Of a DNA stretch of 64,000 nt, positions 50,440 to 58,666 are shown piece after piece. The DNA comes from Clostridium sp. CAG:417. GTDB taxonomy: Bacteria; Bacillota_I; Bacilli_A; RF39; UBA660. The notes beneath the pieces were generated by a model that saw only the letters and a program-made list of their open reading frames with translations, searched no databases and was not told the DNA's origin. How positions within the stretch are numbered: position 1 is the stretch's first letter; each line of letters begins with the position of its first letter. The stretch lies in contig FR890371.1 of the NCBI GenBank assembly GCA_000432835.1, forward strand, positions 62,001 to 126,000. Direction: 5' to 3'. A program made the position numbers and the translations under genes.

Positions 50440-51526
50440 AGAAATAAAAACAATGGATGAGAGAAAAAATAAGTTAATCAATTTAGGTAAGAAGCAGGGA
50501 TATATTACTTATGAACAACTTGCTGATGAGTTAAAAGGATTAGATATTGATAGTGATGTTTTAGATGACCTTTATAATTCCTTGGTTGAAGTGGGTATTG
50601 AAATAGTAGCAGAAGATGGTAGCAGTGATGGTGATGATGGTAGTGATATTACTCAAGATATATCAGTTGAAGAGTTAACTTTATCAAAAGATGTTAAAAT
50701 CAATGACCCTGTTAGAATGTATTTAAAAGAAATTGGTCGTATTAACTTACTTACATCAGATGAGGAGTTTGAATATGCTAGAAGGGCTATTGATGGAGAT
50801 GAAGAAGCAAAGAAAATGCTTGCTGAATCAAATTTAAGATTAGTTGTTTCTATTGCTAAACGTTATGTAGGACGTGGTATGTTATTTCTTGATCTTATTC
50901 AAGAGGGAAATATTGGACTTATGAAGGCAGTAGATAAGTTTGATCCAACTAAAGGATATAAGTTTTCAACTTACGCTACTTGGTGGATAAGACAAGCTAT
51001 AACTCGTGCTATTGCAGATCAAGCAAGAACTATCAGAGTTCCTGTTCATATGGTTGAAACAATCAATAAATTATCTCGTGTTCAAAGACAATTAACACAA
51101 GAGTTAAATCGTGAACCTACAGATGAAGAAATCGCTAAAAAATTAGATATTCCAGTAGAAAAAGTAAGAGAAGTATATAAAATAAGTCAAGATCCTGTAT
51201 CATTAGAAACACCAATTGGTGAGGAAGAAGATTCACATCTTGGAGATTTCTTGCCAGATGAGAGAACAATGGGACCAGAAGAATTTACAACGCAAGAAAT
51301 GTTAAAAGAAGAGTTAGATGGTGTCTTACTTACCTTGACTGATCGTGAAGAAAAAGTTCTTCGCCTTCGTTTTGGACTTGATGACGGTCAGTGTAGAACA
51401 CTAGAAGAAGTAGGCCAAATCTTTGGAGTTACTAGAGAACGTATTCGTCAAATTGAAGCTAAGGCTTTAAGAAAATTAAGACATCCATCACGTTCAAGAA
51501 AATTAAAGGATTTCATGACTGACTAA
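50432..51526 (+). CDS. rpoD: Primary sigma factor RpoD/SigA
   Basis: The housekeeping sigma factor of 364 residues. Region 1.1 is reduced. Region 1.2 (DPVRMYLKEIGRINLLT), 2.1-2.4 (ESNLRLVVSIAKRYVGRGM, FLDLIQEGNIGLMKAVDKFD, KFSTYATWWIRQAITRAIA), region 3 (RVPVHMVETINKL) and region 4 (RTLEEVGQIFGVTRERIRQIEAKALRKLRHPSRS) are all canonical. A 129-bp copy of the stretch 50732-50860 is found again at 55824-55952 in a decayed region. It overlaps dnaG upstream and trmK downstream by a single base. Confidence 0.98.
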   Translation: MVEEIKTMDERKNKLINLGKKQGYITYEQLADELKGLDIDSDVLDDLYNSLVEVGIEIVAEDGSSDGDDGSDITQDISVEELTLSKDVKINDPVRMYLKEIGRINLLTSDEEFEYARRAIDGDEEAKKMLAESNLRLVVSIAKRYVGRGMLFLDLIQEGNIGLMKAVDKFDPTKGYKFSTYATWWIRQAITRAIADQARTIRVPVHMVETINKLSRVQRQLTQELNREPTDEEIAKKLDIPVEKVREVYKISQDPVSLETPIGEEEDSHLGDFLPDERTMGPEEFTTQEMLKEELDGVLLTLTDREEKVLRLRFGLDDGQCRTLEEVGQIFGVTRERIRQIEAKALRKLRHPSRSRKLKDFMTD

Positions 51527-52206
51527 TGATAGTAAATAAAAGATTAAAAGAGGTTTCAAAACTTGTAGATGATGGAAGTAGTATTTTAGATGTAGGGTGT
51601 GACCATGCTTTTTTAGATATCTTTTTGGCACAAGATAAAACTAAAAAACTAAAAAAAATAGTAGCTAGTGATAATAAAGAAGGACCACTAGAGCAAGCTA
51701 AAAATAACATTTTACAACATAAGTTAAGTGAACTTATAGAACTTAGACTCGGAAATGGATTAGATGTTTACACTAGTGATATAGATACAGTAATTATTTC
51801 TGGAATGGGTGGCAGAAATATGATTGGAATTTTTAAGGCTCATCCTGAATACCTTAAAAATATAAATACTTTTATCTTATCACCAAATAATTTTCAAGTT
51901 GACTTAAAAAAATTTTTAGTAAAGTCTAATTTTAAAATAGAAAAAGAAGTTTTAGTGAAAGATGGAAAGTATATTTATCAAGTCATTAAATTTGTGAGGG
52001 GTAAGGCCCACTATAGTAGTCGAGAATACTTTTTTGGACCTTTATTACTTAAAAATAAAGATAAATTATTTATAGAATATTATACTAGAGAACTAAAATC
52101 TAGACAGATAATCATAAAGTTATTGCCTGCTGGTTTTAGTTTCAGAAAAATAAAACTAAAAAAAGAGATAAAGATTATTAGTTTAGAACTTGCTAATACT
52201 AGATAG
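51526..52206 (+). CDS. trmK: tRNA (adenine-22-N1)-methyltransferase TrmK
   Basis: TrmK methylates A22 in bacterial tRNAs using SAM. The SAM-binding motif is SSILDVGCDHAFLDIFLAQ, followed by ASDNKEGPLEQAKNN and the catalytic-site region DTVIISGMGGRNMIGI, then LSPNNFQ. A basic C-terminal helical domain follows. Length is 226 aa. It starts with the TAATG overlap to rpoD, the normal Firmicutes neighbourhood (dnaG-rpoD-trmK). A terminator follows its stop. Confidence 0.93.
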   Translation: MIVNKRLKEVSKLVDDGSSILDVGCDHAFLDIFLAQDKTKKLKKIVASDNKEGPLEQAKNNILQHKLSELIELRLGNGLDVYTSDIDTVIISGMGGRNMIGIFKAHPEYLKNINTFILSPNNFQVDLKKFLVKSNFKIEKEVLVKDGKYIYQVIKFVRGKAHYSSREYFFGPLLLKNKDKLFIEYYTRELKSRQIIIKLLPAGFSFRKIKLKKEIKIISLELANTR

Positions 52207-52228
52207 AGGACTTAGTCTTCTTTTTTTT
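52206..52228 (+). terminator. Terminator after trmK
   Basis: GAGGAC (52206-52211), loop TTA, GTCTTC (52215-52220) with one G-U pair, followed by eight T. Confidence 0.75.
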
Positions 52229-52314
52229 GCCACTTTTATTAGAATTGTTTAATCTTTTATATAGAATATTTTATTATTGTCTGATATAATTAATTAGAAT
52301 AGAAAGGTGATTTG

Positions 52315-54948
52315 ATGAAATACGTTTATTTATTTAGTGAAGGTAATAAAAATATGAGGGAAATTCTAGGTGGTAAGGGTGCAAACCTTGCCGAAATGAC
52401 TTCTCTAGGATTGCCAGTGCCACAAGGTTTTACGGTATCAACTGATGCTTGCCTTAGCTACTATAATAATGGAGAAAAGATAATACCAGAAATTGAGACA
52501 GAAATTTTTTCTAAATTAGAAGAATTAGAAAAAATTACAGGTAAAAAGTTTGGAGATCTTTCTAATCCACTTTTAGTATCTGTTAGAAGCGGAGCAAGAG
52601 TTTCAATGCCTGGAATGATGGACACTGTTTTGAATTTAGGAATGAATGATGCTATATGTGATAATTTAGAAAAAACTTTGGATAATCCAAGATTTGCTTT
52701 AGATAGTTATCGCAGATTAATTCAAATGTATAGTGATGTTGTTATGGGCTTTCCTAAGAGTAGTTTTGAAGGAGTTTTTGATAAATTTAAGGAAGATAAG
52801 GGCATAACCCTTGATACTGAACTTTCAAATGATGATTTAAAAGAAATTATTAGACTTTATAAGAATGAATATTTAAAATTAGCAGGAGATAATTTTCCTA
52901 GTGATCCAAGGGTTCAATTGTTAGAGGCAGTTAAGGCTGTTTTTAGAAGTTGGAATACAGAAAGGGCAATTACTTATCGTAGATTAAATGATATTCCTTC
53001 TGATTGGGGAACAGCAGTTAATGTTCAACAAATGGTTTATGGAAATAGAGACAAAAATTCTGGTACTGGTGTTTGTTTTACAAGGAATCCGGCAACAGGG
53101 GACAAAAAGTTGTTTGGCGAATATCTAATGAATGCTCAAGGAGAAGATGTAGTTGCTGGTATTAGAACACCACAGGATATAAGTACATTAAAAGATGTAA
53201 TGCCAGAGTGTTATGAACAATTTCAAAATATTTGTAATGTGCTTGAAAATCACTATCATGATATGCAAGATATGGAATTTACTATTGAAGATGGTAAACT
53301 TTATATGTTACAAACTAGAAATGGTAAAAGAACTGCAAAAGCAGCAATTAAGATTGCAGTTGATTTAGTTCATGAAGGACAAATTAGTATAAATGAAGCT
53401 TTGATGATGGTTGATGCTAAAGACCTTGATCAGTTGTTACATCCTGTTTTTAATGAAGATGATTTAAAAAATAAAGAGGTTATTGCGACTGGTCTTGCGG
53501 CATCTCCTGGAGCAGCTACTGGTAAATTGTATTTTAGTGCGGAAGATGTGTTAAATGCTCATAAGGCAGGGGAAAAAGATATTATTTTAGCGCGTGAAGA
53601 AACTTCTCCTGAAGATATAGAAGGTATGAATGTAGCACATGGTATTTTAACTGTTAGAGGTGGTATGACATCTCATGCAGCTGTTGTTGCTCGTGGTATG
53701 GGAACTACTTGTGTAAGTGGATGTAGTAGTTTAATTGTTGATAGTAGTAATAAAACTTTACAAACGAGTGATGGTAGAGTTTATCATGAAGGAGACTATT
53801 TAAGTCTTGATGGTACTAGTGGTAGGGTTTATAGCGGAAAAGTAGAGTTACTTGATGCTAAAATTAGTGGTGAATTTGAAGAGTTTATGAACTGGGCTGA
53901 TAGCGTTAGAAAGCTTGAAGTAAGAGCTAATGCAGATAATCCTAGAGATGCGAGAGTAGCTCATAATTTTGGAGCTCAAGGTATAGGACTTTGTCGTACT
54001 GAGCATATGTTCTTTAGTGAAGAGAGAATCTTTAACTTTAGACGTATGATAATTGCGACGACTGAAGAGCAAAGAAAAGAAGCTCTTAGTAAAATTTTAC
54101 CTTATCAAAGAGAGGACTTTGAAGGGTTATTTTCTGAGATGAATAATTTACCTGTTATCATTCGTTTCCTTGATCCACCACTTCATGAATTTTTACCACA
54201 TACGGATAGTGAAATGGAAGAATTAGCTAATAGTATGGGAGTAGCGTTTGATGTAATTAAAAATAAAGTTGAGAGTTTAAAGGAATTTAATCCAATGATG
54301 GGACACAGAGGATGTAGACTTGATGTTACTTATCCTGAGATTGCTAGAATGCAAACAAGAGCTGTTATTGAGGCCGCTATTAATGTTACTTTACGAGGAT
54401 TCAAAGTTATTCCTGAAATTATGATTCCGCTTATTGGAGATATGAATGAGCTTAAATATGTCAAAAAATTAATTACTGATGAAGCTTCTAAGGTATTTGA
54501 AGAAAACAGGATGAGGATTGATTATAAAGTAGGAACAATGATAGAAATTCCTAGAGCAACACTTATTGCTGATGAGATTGCCAGTGAAGCTGAGTTCTTT
54601 AGTTTTGGTACTAATGACTTAACTCAACTTACTTATGGTTTCTCTAGAGATGATGCTTCTAAATTCTTGAAGGATTATTATGATAAAAAGATATTCCTAC
54701 ATGATCCTTTCCAATCTATAGATGAAGAGGGAGTTGGAAAGTTGGTTGATATTTCTGTTAGAAAATCAAGGACAGTTCGTAGAGACATTGAACTTGGTAT
54801 TTGTGGAGAACATGGTGGAGATCCTAAATCTATCGATTTCTGTCATAGGGTAGGACTTAATTATGTTTCTTGTTCTCCTTATAGAGTTCCAGTTGCACGT
54901 TTAGCTGCTGCGCAAGCTGCGATTAGAAATAGTATTGATGTAATATAG
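52315..54948 (+). CDS. ppdK: Pyruvate, phosphate dikinase
   Basis: PPDK interconverts pyruvate plus ATP plus phosphate with phosphoenolpyruvate, AMP and pyrophosphate. It serves PPi-linked glycolysis or gluconeogenesis in anaerobes. The nucleotide-binding domain begins with LGGKGANLAEMTSLGLPVPQGFT and has the SVRSGARVSMPGMMDTVLNLG motif. The swivelling His domain has GGMTSHAAVVARGMG, with the catalytic His near residue 453. The PEP domain has HRGCRLDVTYPEIARMQ and the catalytic Cys in GICGEHGGDP. Length is 877 aa. AAAGGTGA precedes ATG 52315, and an extended -10 TGATATAAT lies at 52282-52290. Confidence 0.97.
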   Translation: MKYVYLFSEGNKNMREILGGKGANLAEMTSLGLPVPQGFTVSTDACLSYYNNGEKIIPEIETEIFSKLEELEKITGKKFGDLSNPLLVSVRSGARVSMPGMMDTVLNLGMNDAICDNLEKTLDNPRFALDSYRRLIQMYSDVVMGFPKSSFEGVFDKFKEDKGITLDTELSNDDLKEIIRLYKNEYLKLAGDNFPSDPRVQLLEAVKAVFRSWNTERAITYRRLNDIPSDWGTAVNVQQMVYGNRDKNSGTGVCFTRNPATGDKKLFGEYLMNAQGEDVVAGIRTPQDISTLKDVMPECYEQFQNICNVLENHYHDMQDMEFTIEDGKLYMLQTRNGKRTAKAAIKIAVDLVHEGQISINEALMMVDAKDLDQLLHPVFNEDDLKNKEVIATGLAASPGAATGKLYFSAEDVLNAHKAGEKDIILAREETSPEDIEGMNVAHGILTVRGGMTSHAAVVARGMGTTCVSGCSSLIVDSSNKTLQTSDGRVYHEGDYLSLDGTSGRVYSGKVELLDAKISGEFEEFMNWADSVRKLEVRANADNPRDARVAHNFGAQGIGLCRTEHMFFSEERIFNFRRMIIATTEEQRKEALSKILPYQREDFEGLFSEMNNLPVIIRFLDPPLHEFLPHTDSEMEELANSMGVAFDVIKNKVESLKEFNPMMGHRGCRLDVTYPEIARMQTRAVIEAAINVTLRGFKVIPEIMIPLIGDMNELKYVKKLITDEASKVFEENRMRIDYKVGTMIEIPRATLIADEIASEAEFFSFGTNDLTQLTYGFSRDDASKFLKDYYDKKIFLHDPFQSIDEEGVGKLVDISVRKSRTVRRDIELGICGEHGGDPKSIDFCHRVGLNYVSCSPYRVPVARLAAAQAAIRNSIDVI

Positions 54949-55092
54949 AGTAAAAGTAGAAAAAATAACAAAAATGTTTTTAGGTGGCATAATCATTATG
55001 AATGACGATATTATAAGGTATAGAATGATATACCTGAATGTAAAAATATAGTCATTAAAAATCACTTATTCCTGATGTTTATATATAATTTT

Positions 55093-55137
55093 AAGACTGA
55101 GATGACTTTTATGTCGCAAAGCTCAGTCTTTTTATGT
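55093..55137 (+). terminator. Terminator in the region after ppdK
   Basis: AAGACTGAG (55093-55101) and CTCAGTCTT (55122-55130) form a perfect nine-pair stem around a 20-base loop, then TTTT. It lies 145 bases after ppdK. The stretch between them holds only a weak inverted repeat (GGTAT/ATACC, 55017-55034) and a 17-codon frame. Confidence 0.7.
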
Positions 55138-55273
55138 GAAAAATATATATGTGCGATAAGTTGTTGGAAAATTAAAAAATGGAATTAATATATACAAAAT
55201 GTAAGTTAATGAATTTATCATAATAATCAAGAATTGATTTGTAAGACGTTTTAGATTTTTAATATAGGATGAT

Positions 55274-55555
55274 GTATCAGATAAACTTGGTTTGTTTGGT
55301 TATTGTAAAAGAAGAATAATAGCAAGATATGAAAAAGAAGATAGAATCCCAAAAGATGAAAGATTAATATAAATAGCAAATATTTTAAATGTAAGTTTTA
55401 ATTAAATTAAAAAATATGATTATAACAATCTAATAGGCTTAATTTATACTTTAATGTGGTTAAAAGAATTAATTCTCAATTATTATATTAAAGATTTTGA
55501 TGATGATGAAGCAATTATATGTATGGTAGATTCAAATAAGATATCTCCATTTTAA
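55274..55555 (+). pseudogene. Decayed XRE-type regulator, copy 1
   Basis: One frame reads VSDKLGLFGYCKRRIIARYE, KEDRIPKDERLI, a stop, IANILNVSFN, a stop, IKKYDYNNLIGLIYTLMWLK, and ends at TAA 55555. The R-x-x-x-x-Y-E, P...L-x-x-I-A-x-x-L-N-V-S pattern is the usual second half of a helix-turn-helix of the XRE/Cro type. The N-terminal part and the start are gone, and two in-frame stops remain. The downstream part keeps coding character (DFDDDEAIICMVDSNKISPF). It is a relic of a small cytoplasmic transcription regulator. Confidence 0.6.
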
Positions 55556-55725
55556 AAAGAATTGAGTCAGTAATTTCTTGTCAAATACTTGGAAGAGATA
55601 AAAGATATATTAAAAAATATATAATTGGAACAATTAAATTATACAATAAAAATAATAGACAAAGTAAACTTTTTACAAAAAATGTGGTATAACATTGTTG
55701 ATAAAATTTTCGGGTGAATGATACA

Positions 55726-55851
55726 ATGAAGAAGGAAAATATTCTAAATTTATTTATAGGTAATATTATAAATATTATTATTACTGTCATACCTCCTATT
55801 GCAATATTTAGTTTTTATAATGAATTGGTCGTATTAACTTACTTACATTAG
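55726..55851 (+). CDS. Small hydrophobic frame, probably a truncated gene
   Basis: ATG 55726 follows CGGGTGA. The peptide is KKENILNLFIGNIINIIITV, then PPIAIFSFYN, a membrane helix. It then runs out of its own sequence into the rpoD-derived piece in a wrong frame and stops at 55851. It is best read as the 5' end of a membrane-protein gene cut off by the junction at 55823. Expression is doubtful. Confidence 0.3.
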   Translation: MKKENILNLFIGNIINIIITVIPPIAIFSFYNELVVLTYLH

Positions 55852-55952
55852 ATGAGGAGTTTGAATACTCTAGAAGAACTATCAATAGAGATGAAGAAGC
55901 AAAGGGAATGCTTGCTGAATCAAATTTAAGATTAGTTGTTTCTATTGCTAAA
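55824..55952 (+). repeat. 129-bp partial duplicate of rpoD
   Basis: Aligned without gaps to 50732-50860 of the intact rpoD, I count 10 differences in 129 bases, with the last 45 bases identical. The frame is open and reads IGRINLLTLDEEFEYSRR, then the region 2.1 motif ESNLRLVVSIAK. It is preceded directly by TGA (55821) and fused in frame to the end of an XRE-type relic. It covers the end of region 1.2 and the start of region 2 only, so it cannot be a working sigma factor. Confidence 0.85.
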
Positions 55953-56244
55953 CATAATACGAGAATAGATTATATTGGACATATTGCTGATACTCTTGGA
56001 GTATCTTTAGAACAATTATTTGCAGAAATATTAAGAAGTTTCGTTTAGAAAAATATAATAAGTTTAATAAGAAAAACTTAAATACATCTATTAATCCATA
56101 TTCTACTGAGAATATTTCTGCATTTTTAGATTATAATCACAATTTTTATAGGAAATTTGAAAGTGATAATGAGATGATACTTTTAGAAAAACTAGTTAAA
56201 TTATCTATTATTTTAGATAAAAAATTGAATGATTTTATTAGATA
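55953..56244 (+). pseudogene. Decayed XRE-type regulator, copy 2, joined to the rpoD piece
   Basis: In frame with the rpoD piece the sequence reads DYIGHIADTLGVSLEQLFAE, the C-terminal half of an XRE helix-turn-helix domain, up to TAG 56046-56048. A shift of one base near 56030 restores a longer frame: KKFRLEKYNKFNKKNLNTSI ... ENISAFLDYNHNFYRKFESD ... LVKLSIILDKKLNDFIR, ending at TAA 56244. So this is a frameshifted remnant of a second regulator whose N-terminal part has been replaced by rpoD sequence. Confidence 0.55.
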
Positions 56245-56263
56245 ACTAATTGTTAAAAAAGCT

Positions 56264-56292
56264 TTGACTTTCCAGGAAAAAAATGGTAAGAT
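56264..56292 (+). promoter_or_regulatory. Promoter of the 56379-62999 operon
   Basis: TTGACT (56264-56269), 17-base spacer, TAAGAT (56287-56292). The leader of about 80 bases has a CCTC-AAAAA-GAGG hairpin at 56296-56308 and otherwise AT-rich sequence up to AAGGAGG. Confidence 0.75.
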
Positions 56293-56378
56293 ATGCCTCA
56301 AAAAGAGGAGTATCATTAATAAATTTAAAATTACAAAAATATTCTTTTTTACATTTTAAATGAAAAGGAGGAAATAAT

Positions 56379-57023
56379 GTGTTTGAAACGGAGGTTAGAT
56401 TTTATTTTAATAAAAATGAATCTACAAAAATTATATCTTATTTAAAAAATATAGATTTGCTTTCTTTTGATGGTAGATTTTATGAGGTAACTCAACAATT
56501 TGATCATCCAGAAATTTCTAAGTCTTTTTATTCATTGCAAGTTGATGGCAGATTTAGAGTTAGATTGTCAAAAGGTGAATTGTTTAGTAAGTTAAAAGTA
56601 TCATGGAAACAGCGTTTAAAAAAAGATAGAATTGATAATAAAATTCATAGGGAAAGGGAAGTTGAAATTAATTTAAATCCAAATGAGTATGATAATTTAA
56701 TGTATATATTGAATGAAGTTATTGATATGAAACTTGTAGAGAGTTATGAAAGATATAGGAGTGCTTTTTCTAATAAAGAAGTAGAAATAGTTGTGGATGA
56801 GTATCCATTTGCTACAGCTATTGAGATTGAAAGCAAAACTGATGACTCTATATCATTAAATTTGTGGATAGACAGATTGGGTTTAAAATTAGAGGATGCT
56901 TATAGTTTATCTTGGGATGATAAATATAATGAATTATGTAAAGAACAAGGGAAAACAGCAACTAAGTTTGTTACATTTGAATCTGATATGCCAGAGTTAA
57001 AAAATTGTATTTTTGGAGAATAA
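56379..57023 (+). CDS. CYTH-domain protein
   Basis: CYTH (triphosphate tunnel) proteins bind and hydrolyse or cyclise triphosphates: class IV adenylate cyclase, thiamine triphosphatase, tripolyphosphatase. The tunnel pattern of alternating charged strands is visible: TEVRFYF, DGRFRVRLSKGE, FSKLKVSWKQR, REREVEINL, ESYERYRSAF and the acidic EVEIVVDEYPFATAIEIES. The canonical ExExK near the start is reduced to E-V-R-F. Length is 214 aa. Start GTG 56379 follows AGGAGG. It is first in a seven-gene operon; the substrate may be a nucleoside or pterin triphosphate made by the FolE2 encoded two genes on. Confidence 0.8.
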   Translation: MFETEVRFYFNKNESTKIISYLKNIDLLSFDGRFYEVTQQFDHPEISKSFYSLQVDGRFRVRLSKGELFSKLKVSWKQRLKKDRIDNKIHREREVEINLNPNEYDNLMYILNEVIDMKLVESYERYRSAFSNKEVEIVVDEYPFATAIEIESKTDDSISLNLWIDRLGLKLEDAYSLSWDDKYNELCKEQGKTATKFVTFESDMPELKNCIFGE

Positions 57024-57024
57024 A

Positions 57025-57894
57025 ATGGAAAGTATAAAGAAAATTGAAAATGGTAATCTTAATGATGTATATAAATTAGTTCTAAATAATAAAAAGTATA
57101 TTTTAAGAGTGACAAAATTTAATAATGATTGTGAGATAAATACATTGCTAATTTTAAAAAAATATAATTTAAATGTGCCAAATCTGTTAGCTCATTTTAG
57201 TGTTTATAATAAAAATGTAATGTTATTAGATTATATTGAAGGGAGTAATCCTCTGAAAATTGATACTAAATTTATTACTGAACTTTTAAAACAGTTAAAA
57301 AAACTTCATAATATTCCATATGAACATTTGGAAGAAAAATCAATAAATACAATAGAAAATTTTGAAAGATTGAGTGAATATTATGTTGTAAGCAAAGAAT
57401 CAAATTTTTTAAAGCAAAAAATTCATTTAATTAATTCTATTTTGGAAGATGTTAGAGATATACCTTTTGATAAAATACCAAAATGCATAGTACATTCTGA
57501 CATAAAAAAAGAGAATGTGCTAGTAAATAATAATATTGTTTACATAATTGATTTTGGAAATAGTTATATAGGAAATAGGCTAATAGATTTAGTTAGAATA
57601 ATTATGTGGTTTTTTTTGAAAGAAAATGATTTTAATATTGACGAAATAGAAAACAGTTTTAAAGTATATTTTGAAAATAATCATCTTATTGATTTAGAAT
57701 ATAATAATCTTAGTAAAATAATAAAATTTTGTGTTATTTATAATTTAATTAAAGATGTTTATTTATTTGAAAAAGGATTCTTATCTGAAAATTATGTTGT
57801 TAAAAATGATACAAAATGGTTAAATGCATTGGAAAATGAACAATTATTAGAGAAAGTAAAGGAGGCTTTAAATAATGCTAGTAGATATTCATAA
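57025..57894 (+). CDS. APH/choline-kinase-like phosphotransferase
   Basis: A protein-kinase-fold small-molecule kinase of 289 residues. Near the N-terminus GNLNDVYKLVLNNKKYILRV is the nucleotide-binding strand pair. The centre has DYIEGSNPL, the catalytic loop IVHSDIKKENVLV and the metal-binding IIDFGNSYIG. These features match the aminoglycoside phosphotransferase/choline kinase superfamily, which phosphorylates hydroxyls of sugars, alcohols or nucleosides. ATG 57025 lies one base after the CYTH stop. In context it could phosphorylate a nucleoside 5'-hydroxyl or a sugar intermediate, but the sequence does not prove it. Confidence 0.82.
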   Translation: MESIKKIENGNLNDVYKLVLNNKKYILRVTKFNNDCEINTLLILKKYNLNVPNLLAHFSVYNKNVMLLDYIEGSNPLKIDTKFITELLKQLKKLHNIPYEHLEEKSINTIENFERLSEYYVVSKESNFLKQKIHLINSILEDVRDIPFDKIPKCIVHSDIKKENVLVNNNIVYIIDFGNSYIGNRLIDLVRIIMWFFLKENDFNIDEIENSFKVYFENNHLIDLEYNNLSKIIKFCVIYNLIKDVYLFEKGFLSENYVVKNDTKWLNALENEQLLEKVKEALNNASRYS

Positions 57895-58666
57895 AAATAA
57901 AGATTTAAGGAATATAGAGGTTAATAATATAGGAATTTGTGATTATAAATTGCCAATAATATTTAAAAATAAGAGCAATATTTTTCCTACTATTGCAACT
58001 ATTACTTCTACAGTAGTTTTAGATAGGAACCTAAAAGGCGCTCACTTAAGTAGAATTTCTGAGGTTATTAATGATTCATTAATAAACAAAAACATTTCAT
58101 TGGGTGATATTAATGATATAACTAAAGAAGTTGCAGAAAGATCAGAAACTAAAGGTGCTAATTTAATATTATCATTCGATTTAATTAACAAAAGATTAAC
58201 ACCTGTATCTAAAAAGGATTCTTATTTATCTTCTAAAATTACAATAATTAGTGATATTTTTGATAAAAGTGTTAGCAATAAATTGATTGTAGAGACTGTT
58301 GGTACAATGCTTTGTCCATGTTCAAAAGCAATTTCTAAGTATGGTGCACATAATCAAATATGTAATTTAAAAGTTTCGTTAACAGGTAATATTGAAAGTA
58401 TAGATGTTGAAAAAATTATTGATATTATGGAACAACAATTTAGTTCACCTGTTTATAGTACTGTTAAAAGAGAAGATGAAAAATACATTACTGAAAAGGC
58501 TTATGAAAATCCTAAGTTTTCAGAAGACTTGATTAGAGATACTATAATAGCTATTCATAATTATTATTCTGCTTGCGATATAAGGGTAGAATTAGTCAAC
58601 AATGAATCAATTCATCAACATAATGTTTATGCAATGGGAGAACAAAATGCTGATTTTAACTCATAA
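57875..58666 (+). CDS. folE2: GTP cyclohydrolase FolE2
   Basis: FolE2 (GCYH-IB) converts GTP to 7,8-dihydroneopterin triphosphate, the first step of folate and of 7-deazaguanine (queuosine) synthesis; this type works with various metals. Family motifs are all present: NLKGAHLSRISE, TMLCPCSKAISKYGAHNQ (metal-binding Cys and His), EKAYENPKFSEDLIRDT and NNESIHQHN. Length is 263 aa. AAGGAGG precedes its ATG inside the preceding gene, with a 20-base overlap. No other folate or queuosine early genes (queD, queE, queC, folB) are nearby, so its product may feed a specialised route here. Confidence 0.93.
   Translation: MLVDIHKNKDLRNIEVNNIGICDYKLPIIFKNKSNIFPTIATITSTVVLDRNLKGAHLSRISEVINDSLINKNISLGDINDITKEVAERSETKGANLILSFDLINKRLTPVSKKDSYLSSKITIISDIFDKSVSNKLIVETVGTMLCPCSKAISKYGAHNQICNLKVSLTGNIESIDVEKIIDIMEQQFSSPVYSTVKREDEKYITEKAYENPKFSEDLIRDTIIAIHNYYSACDIRVELVNNESIHQHNVYAMGEQNADFNS

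Noticed and set aside
55581..55790. Minus-strand 69-aa hydrophobic frame
   Set aside because: It is the reverse of AT-rich decayed sequence, without ribosome-binding site or promoter.
56293..56378. preQ1 riboswitch in the leader of the FolE2/Qng1 operon
   Set aside because: Only a short CCTC/GAGG hairpin is present; the A-rich pseudoknot tail and conserved loop of preQ1-I, and the larger fold of preQ1-II, are not seen.
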